From: Asaia platycodi JCM 25414
GTDB taxonomy: Bacteria; Pseudomonadota; Alphaproteobacteria; Acetobacterales; Acetobacteraceae
Length of the DNA: 64,000 bases
Direction: 5' to 3'
NCBI RefSeq assembly: GCF_000614545.1
Contig: NZ_BAKW01000003.1
Coordinates: 62,001-126,000 of the forward strand
Shown: positions 21,101-31,280 of the stretch, one piece after another
Position numbering within the stretch: the first letter of the stretch is position 1
Layout: each line of letters starts with the position of its first letter
Made by a program: the position numbers and the translations under genes
The notes under the pieces: model-generated
Databases searched by the model: none
What the model was told of the DNA's origin: nothing
Seen by the model: the letters and a program-made list of their open reading frames with translations, nothing else

Positions 21101-22093
21101 TAGCTTTTCCCACACAACAAGTATAGCTGAGTATTTTGACATCTTCCTTCTCCTGCCTGAGGATCTCAGAGTCGCCGCCGCCAAGGCTGGAGTTAGTGAT
21201 CTTCACGCGCCTTTATTACAGCAACTGTCGAACACAGGTGACGTATCTGAAGCACGGCGCAGGCTGGATGGTATTATAAAAGATCTAGCACCCCTGATTT
21301 TAAGGAGGGCTACAGAAGCGTCGCGAGATAAGGCGACATATTATCGGGATGCTGGGGGGTTAGATGGTCGTAGACGCATTGGAATAGTTGACCTTGGCTG
21401 GTCAGGAACGATAGTTGAGCCGCTGCAGAAAATCATAAATGACATAACGCCCAAAGCAGAGGTGCTAGCATACTTCTTCGGGCTGACACCCAAAGCCGAT
21501 GGTACAATACCTAAGAATGTGCCGCATTGCGCTTATGCTTTCGAAAAAAGCTGGCCACAGTGCGGGGACCTTACGAGCTTCCTGCTCCTCAGCAGACCCA
21601 TGTCGTATTCGGAGCCTCTTTGTCTCTAATGGAGATATTGCTGAGTGAAAATTGCACGAGCGCCGTTGGTCTCGTGCGCGCATCGCTCGGCGATACACTT
21701 GGCGTAGTGCGTGCGTCCGAGAGTTATAGTGTCGAACATAGAGATTTTTTAACTCTAGCTCATACCGCTGCACAGAAATTCGCCGAAGACGCCATCGAAT
21801 TTCTGCCTGACAATATCGCAACTTGGGACTTTTCGCCCCTCTTGGCGCAAGCATGGAACCGTATCCTCTCCAGTCCAAGCCGGGACGAAGCAGAATTCCT
21901 AGCCAGCTTCCCGCACAGAATGGACGCGAGCAGTCATGCTCCTGGCGGTAAGCTGGTGTCGGCCCAAATTGTGGACGGCAGTTCAGTTCTAGATCAGTAC
22001 TGGAATTCGATGTGGCCCGCTGGCTGGTTGGCACTCTTGGACCCGAGAACGCGTGCTAACGTTTTGGAGGAATACTTGGCTCAAAAAAGTTAG
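18168..22093 (+). CDS. Methyltransferase / coiled-coil / HAD-hydrolase fusion (1308 residues), one frame break
   Basis: Multi-domain glycan-type protein. Residues 1-225: class I SAM methyltransferase (KIVELGTHHGFSYLAFCQAV; LLHIDGHHTYEDVLEDFTLW). About 240-430: coiled coil (KLKSLNDQKNEQDLSLLEKI; LHHALAHAEARLAERQ). About 515-570: FDADFYAEQVPLLAETGMDP with HPLFNTEWF, the motif shared with the divergent RgpF gene. About 635-850: HAD hydrolase with motif 1 SFDIFDTALVRR, motif 2 VIFVSDMYLP and motif 4 HVGDNAQSDKINA. About 880-1308: the helical tail seen in HAD proteins of the COG5610 type (ILFLARDGFLVHKLYEMI). A run of A near 21545 has lost one base; repair continues into FEKKLATVRGPYELPAPQQT. The start is uncertain: TTG 18168 is the most upstream possibility. 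Substrate unknown; polymer methylation or phosphate removal is inference. Confidence 0.75.
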
Positions 22094-22729
22094 ATCGTTT
22101 TCTTTTTGACTTAGCTCGTAGCGATGATAGCGCAGAGGATTTGGACCGAACGGAGCGTTTGATCATTCGCAAACAGAGGTAGGAACCATGCCAGCGGTCG
22201 GTTGAAACGTTGCAACTCAGAAGCTGCGTTATTCTACGTAGCTGCCTTAGGGTGGCGATCACGAGCATTTCGTACCTCCATCAGCATGGTGTCCAGCTGG
22301 AGCCCACCATGCCATTTAGCCGAGGAAAGAGCCCAACCTGCTCGACCACGGTGATTTGATACGTAGGTGTTTGCTTGGCGAGGTGGAGAATGCGTGCACT
22401 GCATTGCCCACTCAAGCGGGGCACTCGCAAACAATTCATTAGACCAGAGGCCATTGAGGGTAAGCGATCTGTTTTGACGCACCAAGTCATAGCTGGAACA
22501 GCTACGCCCCTTCTTCTCAGGAGTTGGGGTGACGCCTCAGTTAACGATTGCTTGGTCTTCGGTGAGATCGTCTTTTTCGGTTAAACTGCTTAGTGCCTAT
22601 GCGTTGCATTTCGGGAGAACGGTCCTGATGAGGCGCTTCAAAATCTATGGATATGCTAAGGTGCCATGAAAATCGCTAATCATATGAAAGAATGCCTAGG
22701 CTTAGGACCTATGGCTAAACCATGACGGT
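22094..22729. other. Degraded stretch right of the glycan module
   Basis: No intact gene. Overlapping minus frames at 22234-22490 are in two phases, as in decayed coding DNA, but I cannot name the parent. Probably remains of mobile or island DNA. Confidence 0.4.
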
Positions 22730-23272
22730 TGCATCGAGCAAGCGGCAGCATAACTACGATCTGCCTAAAGCCACTTTCCAGCCGGCAGAGTGTCCAGAAG
22801 GGCAGCGGTCCCGGTGTAATCGCTGATCGGGCCTGCCGTCATGAGGAACCTGATCGGACCGCCATCTCCGTCAGTTGCCGCATGTCGCTTTGCGTTGTGC
22901 CGCCTTGGGTCCGCCCGATCAGACGGTCCCCCCTTTTTTCGCGTCCAGGCTTGCGGCCGTACGGTGCTCCTTTAGCGAGGTCGCGTTTATCACGATTGTC
23001 TGGTTCTCCGACCGCCCCGCAGACAGAGTATCCGTCATCTGGGCAAAAAGCCCCATGGCGCCTTAACGCTTCCAGCGATTGTAAAGCGTTCTAAGCGGAC
23101 CATATACGCGCGGAGCGTCCCGCCAACGCAGCCCACTTCGGTTCACGAAGATGATCCCGCTCAAAACGCGCCGGTCATCGACGCGCGGCTCGCCTTAGCT
23201 TTTGGGGGAAAACGGCGCCAAACGCGCCATCTGTTCGTCCTCCAGCCAATACAGGCCACCCGCGTTCAGCAT
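22730..23272 (-). pseudogene. Truncated IS5/IS1031-type transposase remnant
   Basis: Reading the minus strand from ATG 23272 gives an N-terminal half of an IS5-family transposase: LEDEQMARLAPFSPKS, then a stop, then VDDRRVLSGIIFVNRSGLRW, RDAPRVYGPLRTLYNRWKR, another stop, TIVINATSLKEHRTAASL, a frameshift in a G-run, and after it the equivalents of TAGPISDYTGTAALLDTLPA. It ends abruptly near 22735 after LADRSY, so the rest of the DDE domain is missing. Two stops plus a frameshift plus truncation show true decay. No terminal inverted repeats were identified. IS1031-like elements are common in acetic acid bacteria. Confidence 0.85.
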
Positions 23273-23616
23273 CCTCACAGAGCATGCTTCAGGTTTCCCA
23301 ACTCAGACAAATGGTCCTGAACCAGGGCAATCCTGCATGTAGCGTGAGAACCTCGCTCGAAGCCGATCATTCAGGCGAGAGAGAATATGAGAGCCGTAGC
23401 TCCAGAAGATTATCATCAAGCGCCTTTAGGACCGACTGCACGTCAGGGCATCCCACGACACATTTTGAACCATATTCTTATGAGCTAACTACCTTGCAGC
23501 AAGCAGCTCGTTCTGATTGCGAGCCCTCAGACTGAGGACCGTCTTATCCTCTGAATAAGCACACACGGTTTCTCGAAGTCAGCTAAAGGAGGACAAGTCG
23601 TATCGGCTGTAAAAAA
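23273..23616. other. Intergenic stretch between IS remnant and tRNA-Ser
   Basis: No gene recognised. The end next to the tRNA carries a run of six A at 23611-23616, which on the minus strand is a T-run directly after the tRNA CCA and may help end its transcription. Confidence 0.4.
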
Positions 23617-23709
23617 TGGCGGAGGGGATGGGATTCGAACCCACGGTACGACTTGACATCGTACAACGGTTTAGCAAACCGCCGCCTTCAGCCTCTCGGC
23701 CACCCCTCC
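23617..23709 (-). tRNA. tRNA-Ser (GCU)
   Basis: 93 bases with the long variable arm of class II tRNAs, acceptor GGAGGGG/CCCCTCC, anticodon loop TTGCTAA (GCT), T-arm GGTTCGAATCC and encoded CCA. It forms the right border of the accessory region. Confidence 0.95.
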
Positions 23710-23748
23710 GCCTTGAGGGACGCAGTTTTCACGGCGTTTGCAGAACTG

Positions 23749-23777
23749 CTTCTAGGGGGATTTGCGACTTGCGTCAA
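23749..23777 (-). promoter_or_regulatory. Sigma-70 promoter of tRNA-Ser
   Basis: On the minus strand TTGACG (23777-23772), 17 bases, TAGAAG (23754-23749); the -10 box is 39 bases before the tRNA. Confidence 0.5.
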
Positions 23778-23797
23778 ACCCCCCTTTTGCAGATTTT

Positions 23798-25253
23798 TTA
23801 TTCTGCCAGAAGCTTTTGCAGCAATTCGTTCACCATAGCCGGATTGGCCTTGCCCTTCATGGCTTTCATGGTCTGACCGACAAAGAAGCCGAAAAGCTTG
23901 TCCTTGCCGCTCTTGTACTCGGCCAGCTTGTCAGCATGGGCCTGCAGGATGCCGCGGATCTCGGCTTCAATCGCGCCGGTATCAGTGACCTGGCGCAGCC
24001 CCTTGCGCTCGACAATGACGGAGGCCGAATCGCCAGTCTCAAACATGTCTTCGAGCACTTCCTTGGCGATTTTGCCGTTGATCGTCGAGTCTGTGATCAG
24101 TGCCAGCAGCTCCATGAGCCTCTGCCTTGACCGGGCTCGTTTCGATAGTAGCGCCTGTGCGGTTCAGCGCAGCGAAGAAATCGCCCAGCATCCAGGTGAC
24201 GGCGAGACGCGGATCACTCCCCTTGGCTACCGTCTCGAAGAAATCGGCGATACCCTGCTCGACCGTCAGAACGCCCGACTCATAGCGTGAAATACCGTAC
24301 GTCTTTTCCAGACGCTCGCGCTTGGCCTCCGGCAGTTCCGGCAAGGCGGCTCGCAGGCCTTCAACCCAGTCGCGCTCGATGAGAAGCGGCAGAAGATCCG
24401 GGTCAGGGAAGTAGCGGTAATCATGCGCATCTTCCTTGGAACGGAGGGAGCGCGTCTCGCTGCGAACATGATCGAACAGACGTGTTTCCTGATCGACCGT
24501 GCCGCCTGCCTCCCATATCTCGACCTGACGCTGTGCTTCGACCTCGATCGACTGCATGACATAGCGGATCGAATTGACGTTCTTGATCTCGCAGCGCGTG
24601 CGATATTCCTCGCCCGCCTTGCGCACCGAGACGTTGACGTCTGCGCGCATCGAGCCTTCTTCCATGTTCCCGTCACACGTGCCGAGATAACGCAGAATTT
24701 GGCGCAGCTTGCGCAGATAGGCCCCTGCCTCTTCAGGCGAGCGGATATCGGGCTCACTGACGATTTCCATCAGCGCCACACCGGCACGGTTGAGGTCGAT
24801 GAACGAGCGCGCCGGGTCCTGATCATGCATCGATTTGCCTGCATCCTGTTCAAGATGCAGACGTGTCACGCCGATATGGCGCACCGAACCATCGGCGAGT
24901 TCGATCTCGACTTGCCCCTCACCCACGATCGGATGCGCGAACTGGCTGATCTGATAACCCTGCGGCAGATCGGCATAGAAGTAGTTCTTGCGGTCGAAAC
25001 GGCTCATCAGATGAATTTGGGCGTTCAAACCAAGACCCGTGCGCACGGCCTGTGCCACACATTCGGCATTAATGACCGGCAACATGCCAGGAAAACCGGC
25101 ATCGATCAGACTCACATGCGTGTTCGGCTCGCCGCCATATTCGGCAGAAGCGCCTGAAAACAACTTGGCATGGCTAATGACCTGAGCGTGAACCTCAAGT
25201 CCGACAACAATTTCCCAGACGCCTGTGGCGCCTTCGATATGGTAGCTGCTCAT
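23798..25253 (-). CDS. gatB: Asp/Glu-tRNA amidotransferase subunit B, one frame break
   Basis: tRNA-binding subunit of GatCAB, which converts misacylated Glu-tRNA-Gln (and Asp-tRNA-Asn) to the correct amide form. Shows [79 protein letters not shown] and [13 protein letters not shown]. The C-terminal tail domain ([20 protein letters not shown]) continues in another frame after a break near 24116-24122; two missing G in the GGGG of GAG-GGG restore AEGLMELL and a 485-residue protein. Its start overlaps the gatA stop by 4 bases (ATGA), so translation is coupled. Presence of the complex predicts that glutaminyl-tRNA is made indirectly. Confidence 0.95.
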
Positions 25254-26731
25254 GCGAACGCTCCCGCATGCAGGGCGGGTCTGTGCGTAAAGCCCGCTGC
25301 TTTTTCCATGACACGTCCGACGGCAAACAAGGTTTCTTCCTCGAAATAACGCCCGATGAGTTGCAACCCGAGCGGCAACCCGTCGTGATCGAGCCCGGCA
25401 GGAAGCGACAGAGCCGGAACGCCCGCCATGCTCGCTGGCACAGTGAAGATGTCGTTCAGATAGATCTGCACGGGATCGGTCGGGCGCTCAGAATGGGCGA
25501 AGGCAGCTGAAGGCGCCGTCGGTGTCAGCAGCACATCGACCTTCTCGAACGCATTCAGGAAGTCGCGCTGGATCAGCGTGCGAACCTTCTGGGCGCGCAG
25601 GTAATACGCGTCGTAATAGCCAGACGACAGCACAAACGTACCCATCAGGATACGACGACGCACTTCCTCGCCAAACCCGGCGTGACGGGTGGCTTCATAA
25701 AGCTCATCCAGCGTGCCCGCATCGACGCGCTCGCCGAAACGCACACCGTCATAGCGGGACAGGTTCGACGAGGCCTCGGCGAGGGCCACGATATAATAGG
25801 TCGGCAGACCGTATTTCGTGTGCGGCAGGGAGACATCGACGATCTCGGCGCCAGCGTCACGCAGCCAGGCAATACCCTGATCCCATAGAGCTGCGATATC
25901 GTCGGGCAGCGTGTCGGGGCGATATTCGCGGGGAATTCCGACCTTCAGTCCCTTAACGCCGCGCTCCAGCGCATCTTCATAGCGCGGGACCGGGCGGTCG
26001 ACCGAGGTACTGTCTTTCGCGTCGAAACCGGCCATGGATTCGAGCAGAATGGCGCAGTCTTCCATGGTGCGCGCCATAGGTCCGGCCTGATCGAGCGAGC
26101 TTGCGAAGGCGATCGTGCCGAAGCGCGAGCAGCGACCATAGGTCGGCTTGATGCCCGTGATGCCGCAGAATGCCGCAGGCTGACGGATCGAGCCGCCCGT
26201 ATCGGTGCCTGTCGTGCCAAGAGCGAGCCCGGCGGCGACAGCTGCAGCCGAACCGCCCGACGAGCCGCCTGGCACCAGCTTCACGTCAGAGCCCTTGCGG
26301 CGCCACGGATTGGTGACCGGACCGAAGGCTGAAGTCATGTTCGTCGAGCCCATGGCGAACTCGTCGAGATTCATCTTGCCGAGGAAAATCGCGCCATCGG
26401 CAAGAAGGTTCGACGTCACCGTACTCTCGTACGGCGGCACGAAATTACGCAGAATGTTGCTCGACGCGGTTGTGCGCACGCCGTTGGTGCAAAACAGGTC
26501 CTTGATACCGAGCGGCAGGCCGCAAAGCGACGGCGCATTATCGGTCGCGAGCAGCGCGTCGGCTGCACGGGCACCGGCGCGGGCCTGATCTTCGGTTACC
26601 GTCACGAAGCTGTTGATCTCATCATCCAGCTTCTTGATGGAAGCCAGAAAATGATCGGTTAGTTCGACAGCCGAGAGACGACGCTCCCTGAGAGCCTTTC
26701 GCGCTGAGGCGAGGGTCAGATCATGCATCAC
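25250..26731 (-). CDS. gatA: Asp/Glu-tRNA amidotransferase subunit A (amidase)
   Basis: Glutaminase subunit of GatCAB, 493 residues, intact. The amidase signature is complete: catalytic Lys in [10 protein letters not shown], Gly/Ser-rich [20 protein letters not shown] with the cis-Ser, and nucleophile Ser in [17 protein letters not shown]. It follows gatC with a 4-base overlap (26728-26731) and precedes gatB with another, so all three subunits come from one coupled transcript. The order C-A-B is the standard one. Confidence 0.97.
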   Translation of the reverse strand: MMHDLTLASARKALRERRLSAVELTDHFLASIKKLDDEINSFVTVTEDQARAGARAADALLATDNAPSLCGLPLGIKDLFCTNGVRTTASSNILRNFVPPYESTVTSNLLADGAIFLGKMNLDEFAMGSTNMTSAFGPVTNPWRRKGSDVKLVPGGSSGGSAAAVAAGLALGTTGTDTGGSIRQPAAFCGITGIKPTYGRCSRFGTIAFASSLDQAGPMARTMEDCAILLESMAGFDAKDSTSVDRPVPRYEDALERGVKGLKVGIPREYRPDTLPDDIAALWDQGIAWLRDAGAEIVDVSLPHTKYGLPTYYIVALAEASSNLSRYDGVRFGERVDAGTLDELYEATRHAGFGEEVRRRILMGTFVLSSGYYDAYYLRAQKVRTLIQRDFLNAFEKVDVLLTPTAPSAAFAHSERPTDPVQIYLNDIFTVPASMAGVPALSLPAGLDHDGLPLGLQLIGRYFEEETLFAVGRVMEKAAGFTHRPALHAGAFA

Positions 26732-27015
26732 TCAACAACCTTCGGAACGGTAAAATAAGGCCCGACGCTATCGGGCGCGTTGGCCAGAACGGCATCACGC
26801 TTGTTGCCATCGGTCACGACGTCGTCACGAAGGCGTGGCACGGCCAGACCGGTGCCGATCATGGGCGGCACATCGGCGATATCAACCTCGTTCAGTTGCT
26901 CGACCCAACCCAGGATGCCACTCAGCTCCTGGCGCATGGCTTCACATTCCTGATCACTGAGGCCAATTCTGGCCAGTTTTGCTATGCGCCTGACTGTGCG
27001 CGTTTCCAACGACAT
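26728..27015 (-). CDS. gatC: Asp/Glu-tRNA amidotransferase subunit C
   Basis: Small 95-residue subunit that ties GatA to GatB. Matches the family in [39 protein letters not shown] and the C-terminal [13 protein letters not shown] start at ATG 27015, which gives the usual length; an upstream in-frame codon at 27078 would add 21 residues of non-conserved sequence. The gene is divergent from ruvX, with about 75 bases between the two starts that must hold both promoters. Confidence 0.93.
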   Translation of the reverse strand: MSLETRTVRRIAKLARIGLSDQECEAMRQELSGILGWVEQLNEVDIADVPPMIGTGLAVPRLRDDVVTDGNKRDAVLANAPDSVGPYFTVPKVVE

Positions 27016-27089
27016 AAAGGATCGACTTTCCTGAAAGTGAGCGGATAATCCCGACGGTCCAGAATTTAGCGAGATCATAACGCCTTCCC

Positions 27090-27572
27090 ATGAGTCTGTT
27101 CAATCCATACGCCCTGCGCGATGCCCTCCCCCCCGGCCTTCGGCTACTCGGGCTCGACCCCGGCCAGAAGACGATCGGCCTCGCCTTGAGCGATGTCACA
27201 CTCATGCTGGCCTCACCCTATAAGAGCCTCAAGCGCGGCAAATTCGGCGAGACGGCGCTGGAAATCGGCAGGATGGTGCAGCGCGAAGGAATTGGCGGCC
27301 TCATCTGCGGCCTGCCCCTTTCGCTAGACGGGTCTTTCGGACCTGCGGCGCGCGCAGCGCAGGACTGGATGACTGAACTCTCGAACCGGCTCGGCCTGCC
27401 CGCCTGCTGCTGGGATGAGCGCCTCTCCTCCAGCGCCGTCAACCGCTTTCTGATCAAGGAAGCCGACATGACCCGTAAACGGCGCGCCGAGGTCGTCGAT
27501 AAAATGGCCGCGGCCTACACGTTGCAATCCTGGCTCGATGCAACGGCACCAGAACGCGAAGATCTGTTGTGA
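27090..27572 (+). CDS. ruvX: RuvX/YqgF-family resolvase-like nuclease
   Basis: RNase H-fold protein of 160 residues linked to 16S rRNA 5' processing and, in some species, Holliday-junction cleavage. Typical are RLLGLDPGQKTIGLALSDV with the first catalytic Asp, GLICGLPLSLDGSFGPAA, CWDERLSSSAVNRFLI with the Asp-Glu pair, and the C-terminal KRRAEVVDKMAAAYTLQSWL. Divergent from gatC, an arrangement repeated in many alphaproteobacteria. About 470 bases without a gene follow. Confidence 0.93.
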   Translation: MSLFNPYALRDALPPGLRLLGLDPGQKTIGLALSDVTLMLASPYKSLKRGKFGETALEIGRMVQREGIGGLICGLPLSLDGSFGPAARAAQDWMTELSNRLGLPACCWDERLSSSAVNRFLIKEADMTRKRRAEVVDKMAAAYTLQSWLDATAPEREDLL

Positions 27573-28040
27573 GATAGGTCAAACGGATCGTCTCCCATTG
27601 CGGGATTGCTCCGATCATAACCATGATCGCCAGATGGCACGCGTCACGACCATCGGTAAAAAACGCTATGACCAACTTGCATGTCGTGGCGACTTCAGGG
27701 TCCTACGCACGGCAAGTGGGGGCGCGTTGTGCGATGCGCTCTGAACGCAAGCACTTTATCCCGGCAGGCCGTGGCTCCCCTGAAGAAAATGCCGCTCCGC
27801 TTGCACAAGGCCCGAAAAACGAGACTCGGAAGCGCACCGCGCAGGAAACACGGCAGCTTTTTCGACAAGGGTTTCTGTGCAGAGACGCGACGTACTGGAC
27901 CACGCCTTCATCTCAGCCGAAACAAAGCATGATAGATACGCCTGAGGCATCACGCTGTGAAGCACGCCCTTATGCCCAGCTGAGGCAACCCGTATTATCC
28001 CTCGCACGGCTCTCGCAGAGCCGGTAGCGCCGACGAAAAT
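27573..28040. other. Gene-free stretch between ruvX and mqo
   Basis: ruvX and mqo converge here. Short frames on both strands are mutually overlapping and rich in Arg/Ser; none resembles a protein I know. No clear terminator hairpin with a T-run was found. Confidence 0.4.
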
Positions 28041-29518
28041 TCAGATACCCAGAACTTCGCCTGTCTTCGCCCTGATTGCGCGGCAAGACGCCTCATCCTG
28101 ACGCAGATCGATGCCATAGCTGGGAATGATCGCCCTCAGCTTGTCGTGCCATTCCGGCAGACGATGAGCGAAATTTTTCGTGACCACCTGCAAGGCCACG
28201 GAGCCGCGATCGACGCCCCCGGAGACGCCCCGAGCACCGCAGCCAGACTGCGATCCTGAGCAGAGAGAACCTCGGTGCCGAATTTCAATGTACCGCGACC
28301 ATTCTCGGTCTTGATAATCTGCACGCGCTGCCCGGCCACTGCCACACGCCAGTCATGCTCGCGCGCCGCAGGGTAAAAATCCTGCAACGCCGCGAAGCGC
28401 GAGGACTGCTTCTGTATCACCTGACCGACCAGGTAGCGCACCAGATCACGGTTATCTACCATTACGTCGAGCATCGCCTTGATGTTATCGCGCGTGATGG
28501 AACGCGGCAGATCGGTCCATCTTCCCGATTTGAGGAATTTGGTCGTGAATCCCGCATAGGGACCGAAAAGCAGATAGGGCCTGCCCCCGATCACACGCGT
28601 ATCGAGATGCGGTACCGACATGGGAGGCGAGCCGACCGCCGCCTTGCCATAGACCTTGGCCGTGTGACGCTGGCAGAGATCGAGATTATCCGCATGCAGG
28701 AAAAGCCCACTGACCGGGAAGCCTGCATAGCCATGGGCTTCTGGCAGGTCGGCACGCTTGAGCAGGTCGAGCGCCGCACCGCCCGCACCAACGAACACGA
28801 AACCGGCAGAGATGGTTTTCGTCTCTCCGGTTGAGGTATCCAGCGTGCTTACCCGCCACCGTCCACCAGGTTCACGCGTAAGCGCCGTCACCTTGTGCCT
28901 GTAATGCACGGAGACACCCTGCTCTTGCTCAAGCCGTGAGAACAGCAGACGGGTAAGCGTGCCAAAATCGACATCCGTTCCCTCAGTCACGCGCGTCGCG
29001 GCGAGCTTCTCGCCCGATATGCGGCGACCCATCATGAGCGGGGCCCATTGCGCAATCGTTGCGGCATCCTCGCTGTAGCTCATGGTATCGAAGCAGTGAT
29101 GCTGCACCATGGCTTCATAGCGGGCACGCAGAAATGCCACGTTCTCCTCACCGCGCACGAAGCTCATATGCGGGCAGTTGCGGATGAAGGCGGAGGGATT
29201 ATCGATCCAGTTTTTCTCGACCAGATACGTCCAGAGCTGACGTGACAGGTCGAATTCCGTGTTCACATCGAGCGCCTTGGCGATATCGATGCTGCCATCC
29301 TTGCGTCGCGTTGTGTAATTCAGCTCGCAATAGGCGGCATGGCCGGTTCCGGCGTTGTTCCATGCCTCAGAGCTTTCCCTGGCGCAGGAATCGAGTGTTT
29401 CGAACACACTGATCGTCAGAGACGGGTCGAGAGACCGGATCAGCGCGGCAAAGCTGGCACTCATGACACCCGCACCGATCAAGACGATATCCGGGCGCTG
29501 TTCTGGGGCAACGGTCAT
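28041..29518 (-). CDS. mqo: Malate:quinone oxidoreductase, one frame break
   Basis: Peripheral membrane FAD enzyme oxidising malate to oxaloacetate and passing electrons to ubiquinone, typical of acetic acid bacteria, which often use it in place of soluble malate dehydrogenase. FAD-binding start DIVLIGAGVMSASFAALIRS, then SSEAWNNAGTGHAAYCELNY, VTEGTDVDFGTLTRLLFSRL, FVFVGAGGAALDLLKRADLP, GFPVSGLFLH and LLFGPYAGFTTKFLKSG. Near 28202 one C of CCC is missing; without repair the C-terminus degenerates after GASPGAS, with repair it continues ALQVVTKNFAHRLPEWHDKL to a stop at 28041, 492 residues in all. Confidence 0.95.
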
Positions 29519-29674
29519 GAGGCAAGTCTTCCAGTCTAGTGAAATACCATATGCTTGACCAACGTGACGTGAGGTCGTTCCGCAAGTCAGACACTCCTTG
29601 AAACACAGCTTGGTAGCATCAATCGAGCCCCCTTGTTGCGGAATCAGCCGGAGTTGATCGTCAGGTTACGCCAA

Positions 29675-30568
29675 TCAGGCGCAGACACATCCTGTCTGCA
29701 CCGACACGAGCGTGCGTGCCAGTGCGACTCCTTCGGGTAAAAATGCCTCGAATTGAGCCCTTACGCCGCTGAAGGCCGCAGAGGGCTGCACAGCCCGTTC
29801 GTCGAGATAGAGCCCTCGACCGATTTCCATCTGAATGACATGCACCCCCTCGGAAGGGCGCCCATGACGGGCTGTTATATAGCCACCAGCATAGGGACGG
29901 TTTCGTCCTACCGCAAAACCTGCCCCGGCAAGACTGGCAGATACGCCGTCCACTATATGCGGGGCACAGCTTTTCCCATGGAGATCGCCCAGCACGATGT
30001 CGGGCAGGCGCAAATGGGCAAGGCTTGGCATGGAGTGGAGATCGATCAGCAGACAAACACCAAACCGCGCAACAGCACGCGCGATCATGGCCTCAAGAGC
30101 TTCATGATAAGGCAGCCAACATGAGGCGATGCGCGCGCGGGCCTCCGACACCGAAAGCTGGTGACGATAGATACCGCGCCCTGCCCCGGCGATGCGCGCC
30201 ATCATACCCAGCCCATTGCGCACTTTTTCGGTATTGGTAAGGCTTCCTTCAGGCAGACGCTCGCGAAACATCCCCTGATCCAGCTCCCAGGCGTAGCGAT
30301 TCACATCGCAGTAAGACCTTGGAAACGTCGCGCAGAGCAGCGGTACCCCTAATCGTGGCGCTGCGTCGAACAGTGCATCGACATAAGCGTCTTCACTGCG
30401 ACGGAGGGAGAGGAGATCGAGACGCGACTGCTTCAGGAAAGACGCAGGATAACTGCGCCCGGAATGCGGCGACGCCATCACCAGCGGCGAGGCAGGCTCG
30501 GCAACGTCATGAAGCAGAAAATTCTTTGAAAGACAGAGCTCTGGCTCCGCCGGAGCGCCAGGTTTCAT
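29675..30568 (-). CDS. N-formylglutamate amidohydrolase family protein
   Basis: 297-residue zinc hydrolase-like protein. Family features: VMASPHSGRSYPASF near residue 31, RSEDAYVDALFDAAPRLGVP, FPRSYCDVNR, GIYRHQLS, LLIDLHSMPS, and GGYITARHGRPSEGVHVIQM with a terminal EIGRGLYLDE. HutG-type members release glutamate from N-formylglutamate in histidine breakdown, but no hut genes adjoin, so the real substrate is open. It stands alone upstream of mqo, 156 bases apart, on the same strand. Confidence 0.85.
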   Translation of the reverse strand: MKPGAPAEPELCLSKNFLLHDVAEPASPLVMASPHSGRSYPASFLKQSRLDLLSLRRSEDAYVDALFDAAPRLGVPLLCATFPRSYCDVNRYAWELDQGMFRERLPEGSLTNTEKVRNGLGMMARIAGAGRGIYRHQLSVSEARARIASCWLPYHEALEAMIARAVARFGVCLLIDLHSMPSLAHLRLPDIVLGDLHGKSCAPHIVDGVSASLAGAGFAVGRNRPYAGGYITARHGRPSEGVHVIQMEIGRGLYLDERAVQPSAAFSGVRAQFEAFLPEGVALARTLVSVQTGCVCA

Positions 30569-30606
30569 TTTTTTTCCGGTTTGGTGATTTTTTTAGAAAA
30601 CCTATC

Positions 30607-30635
30607 TTGCCAGCCCCGTCAACGCCCGCTAAAAC
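30607..30635 (+). promoter_or_regulatory. Sigma-70 promoter of tRNA-Val
   Basis: TTGCCA at 30607-30612, 17 bases, TAAAAC at 30630-30635, 18 bases before the tRNA. Confidence 0.5.
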
Positions 30636-30653
30636 GCCGCTCACGGACCGGAT

Positions 30654-30728
30654 GGGCGCATAGCTCAGCGGTAGAGCACTACCTTGACATGGTAGGGGTC
30701 ACAGGTTCAATCCCTGTTGCGCCCACCA
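30654..30728 (+). tRNA. tRNA-Val (GAC)
   Basis: Acceptor GGGCGCA/TGCGCCC, D-arm AGCTCAGCGGTAGAGC, anticodon arm CTACC-TTGACAT-GGTAG (GAC), T-arm AGGTTCAATCCCT and encoded CCA. Confidence 0.96.
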
Positions 30729-31280
30729 TCCGGTCCGTCGAAAACCCTCAAAATCTGAAAAATACCTGCCGCGCATCACCACGGTACAGCGACGATTTGT
30801 CGCGACACCTCCGCGCCTCTCAGCGCGAAAACTCCCATCGTGCTCAGGGGTGATACTGATCGGACGCCGCTCGATGGCGTTGCGTAGCGCTGCCGCTATA
30901 TTCGAAGCGCGATCACCTTCGGCCCGCCACGACGCACAGCGGCTCTATTGCGGTTATGGTTATTTCGAAAATAAAATAAACAGCCTGTAAACAAATTTTC
31001 GTTAATCACTGGCGCTTAAAGAATACTATCGTCAACGTCTCATTAATGATCGCCATCAAGAGCTGGTGAAAAGAGAAAAATCCAGCAACACTATGACGCT
31101 TTTTCTGAGCACCTCACAGCGAGAGGAACTCAGAAACGCGGGGAATTAGGCATTTCGAAAAAGTTGCATCTGGGAAAAATATTTTTTATTGCAAAAATTT
31201 CTTGCAATAGGACCGTTAATCAACGTTAACTATTCCCAACACCTTTGCGTGAAAAACATGACATAACGTTCGAGATCGCC
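30729..31280. other. A+T-rich gene-free stretch
   Basis: From about 30950 to 31240 the sequence is strikingly rich in A and T compared with its surroundings, with A-tracts and T-tracts typical of a promoter or nucleoid-protein region. It contains the inverted repeat at 31187-31209. No gene seen on either strand. Confidence 0.6.
31187..31209. promoter_or_regulatory. Inverted repeat TATTGCAA-N7-TTGCAATA
   Basis: Perfect 8-bp arms (31187-31194 and 31202-31209) separated by 7 bases, 72 bases before the start of the small membrane-protein gene. The geometry fits a dimeric regulator operator. The regulator is unknown. Confidence 0.5.

Noticed and set aside
31215..31230. A CtrA-like site TTAA...TTAAC
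   Set aside because: The spacing is 6 bases instead of the required 7.
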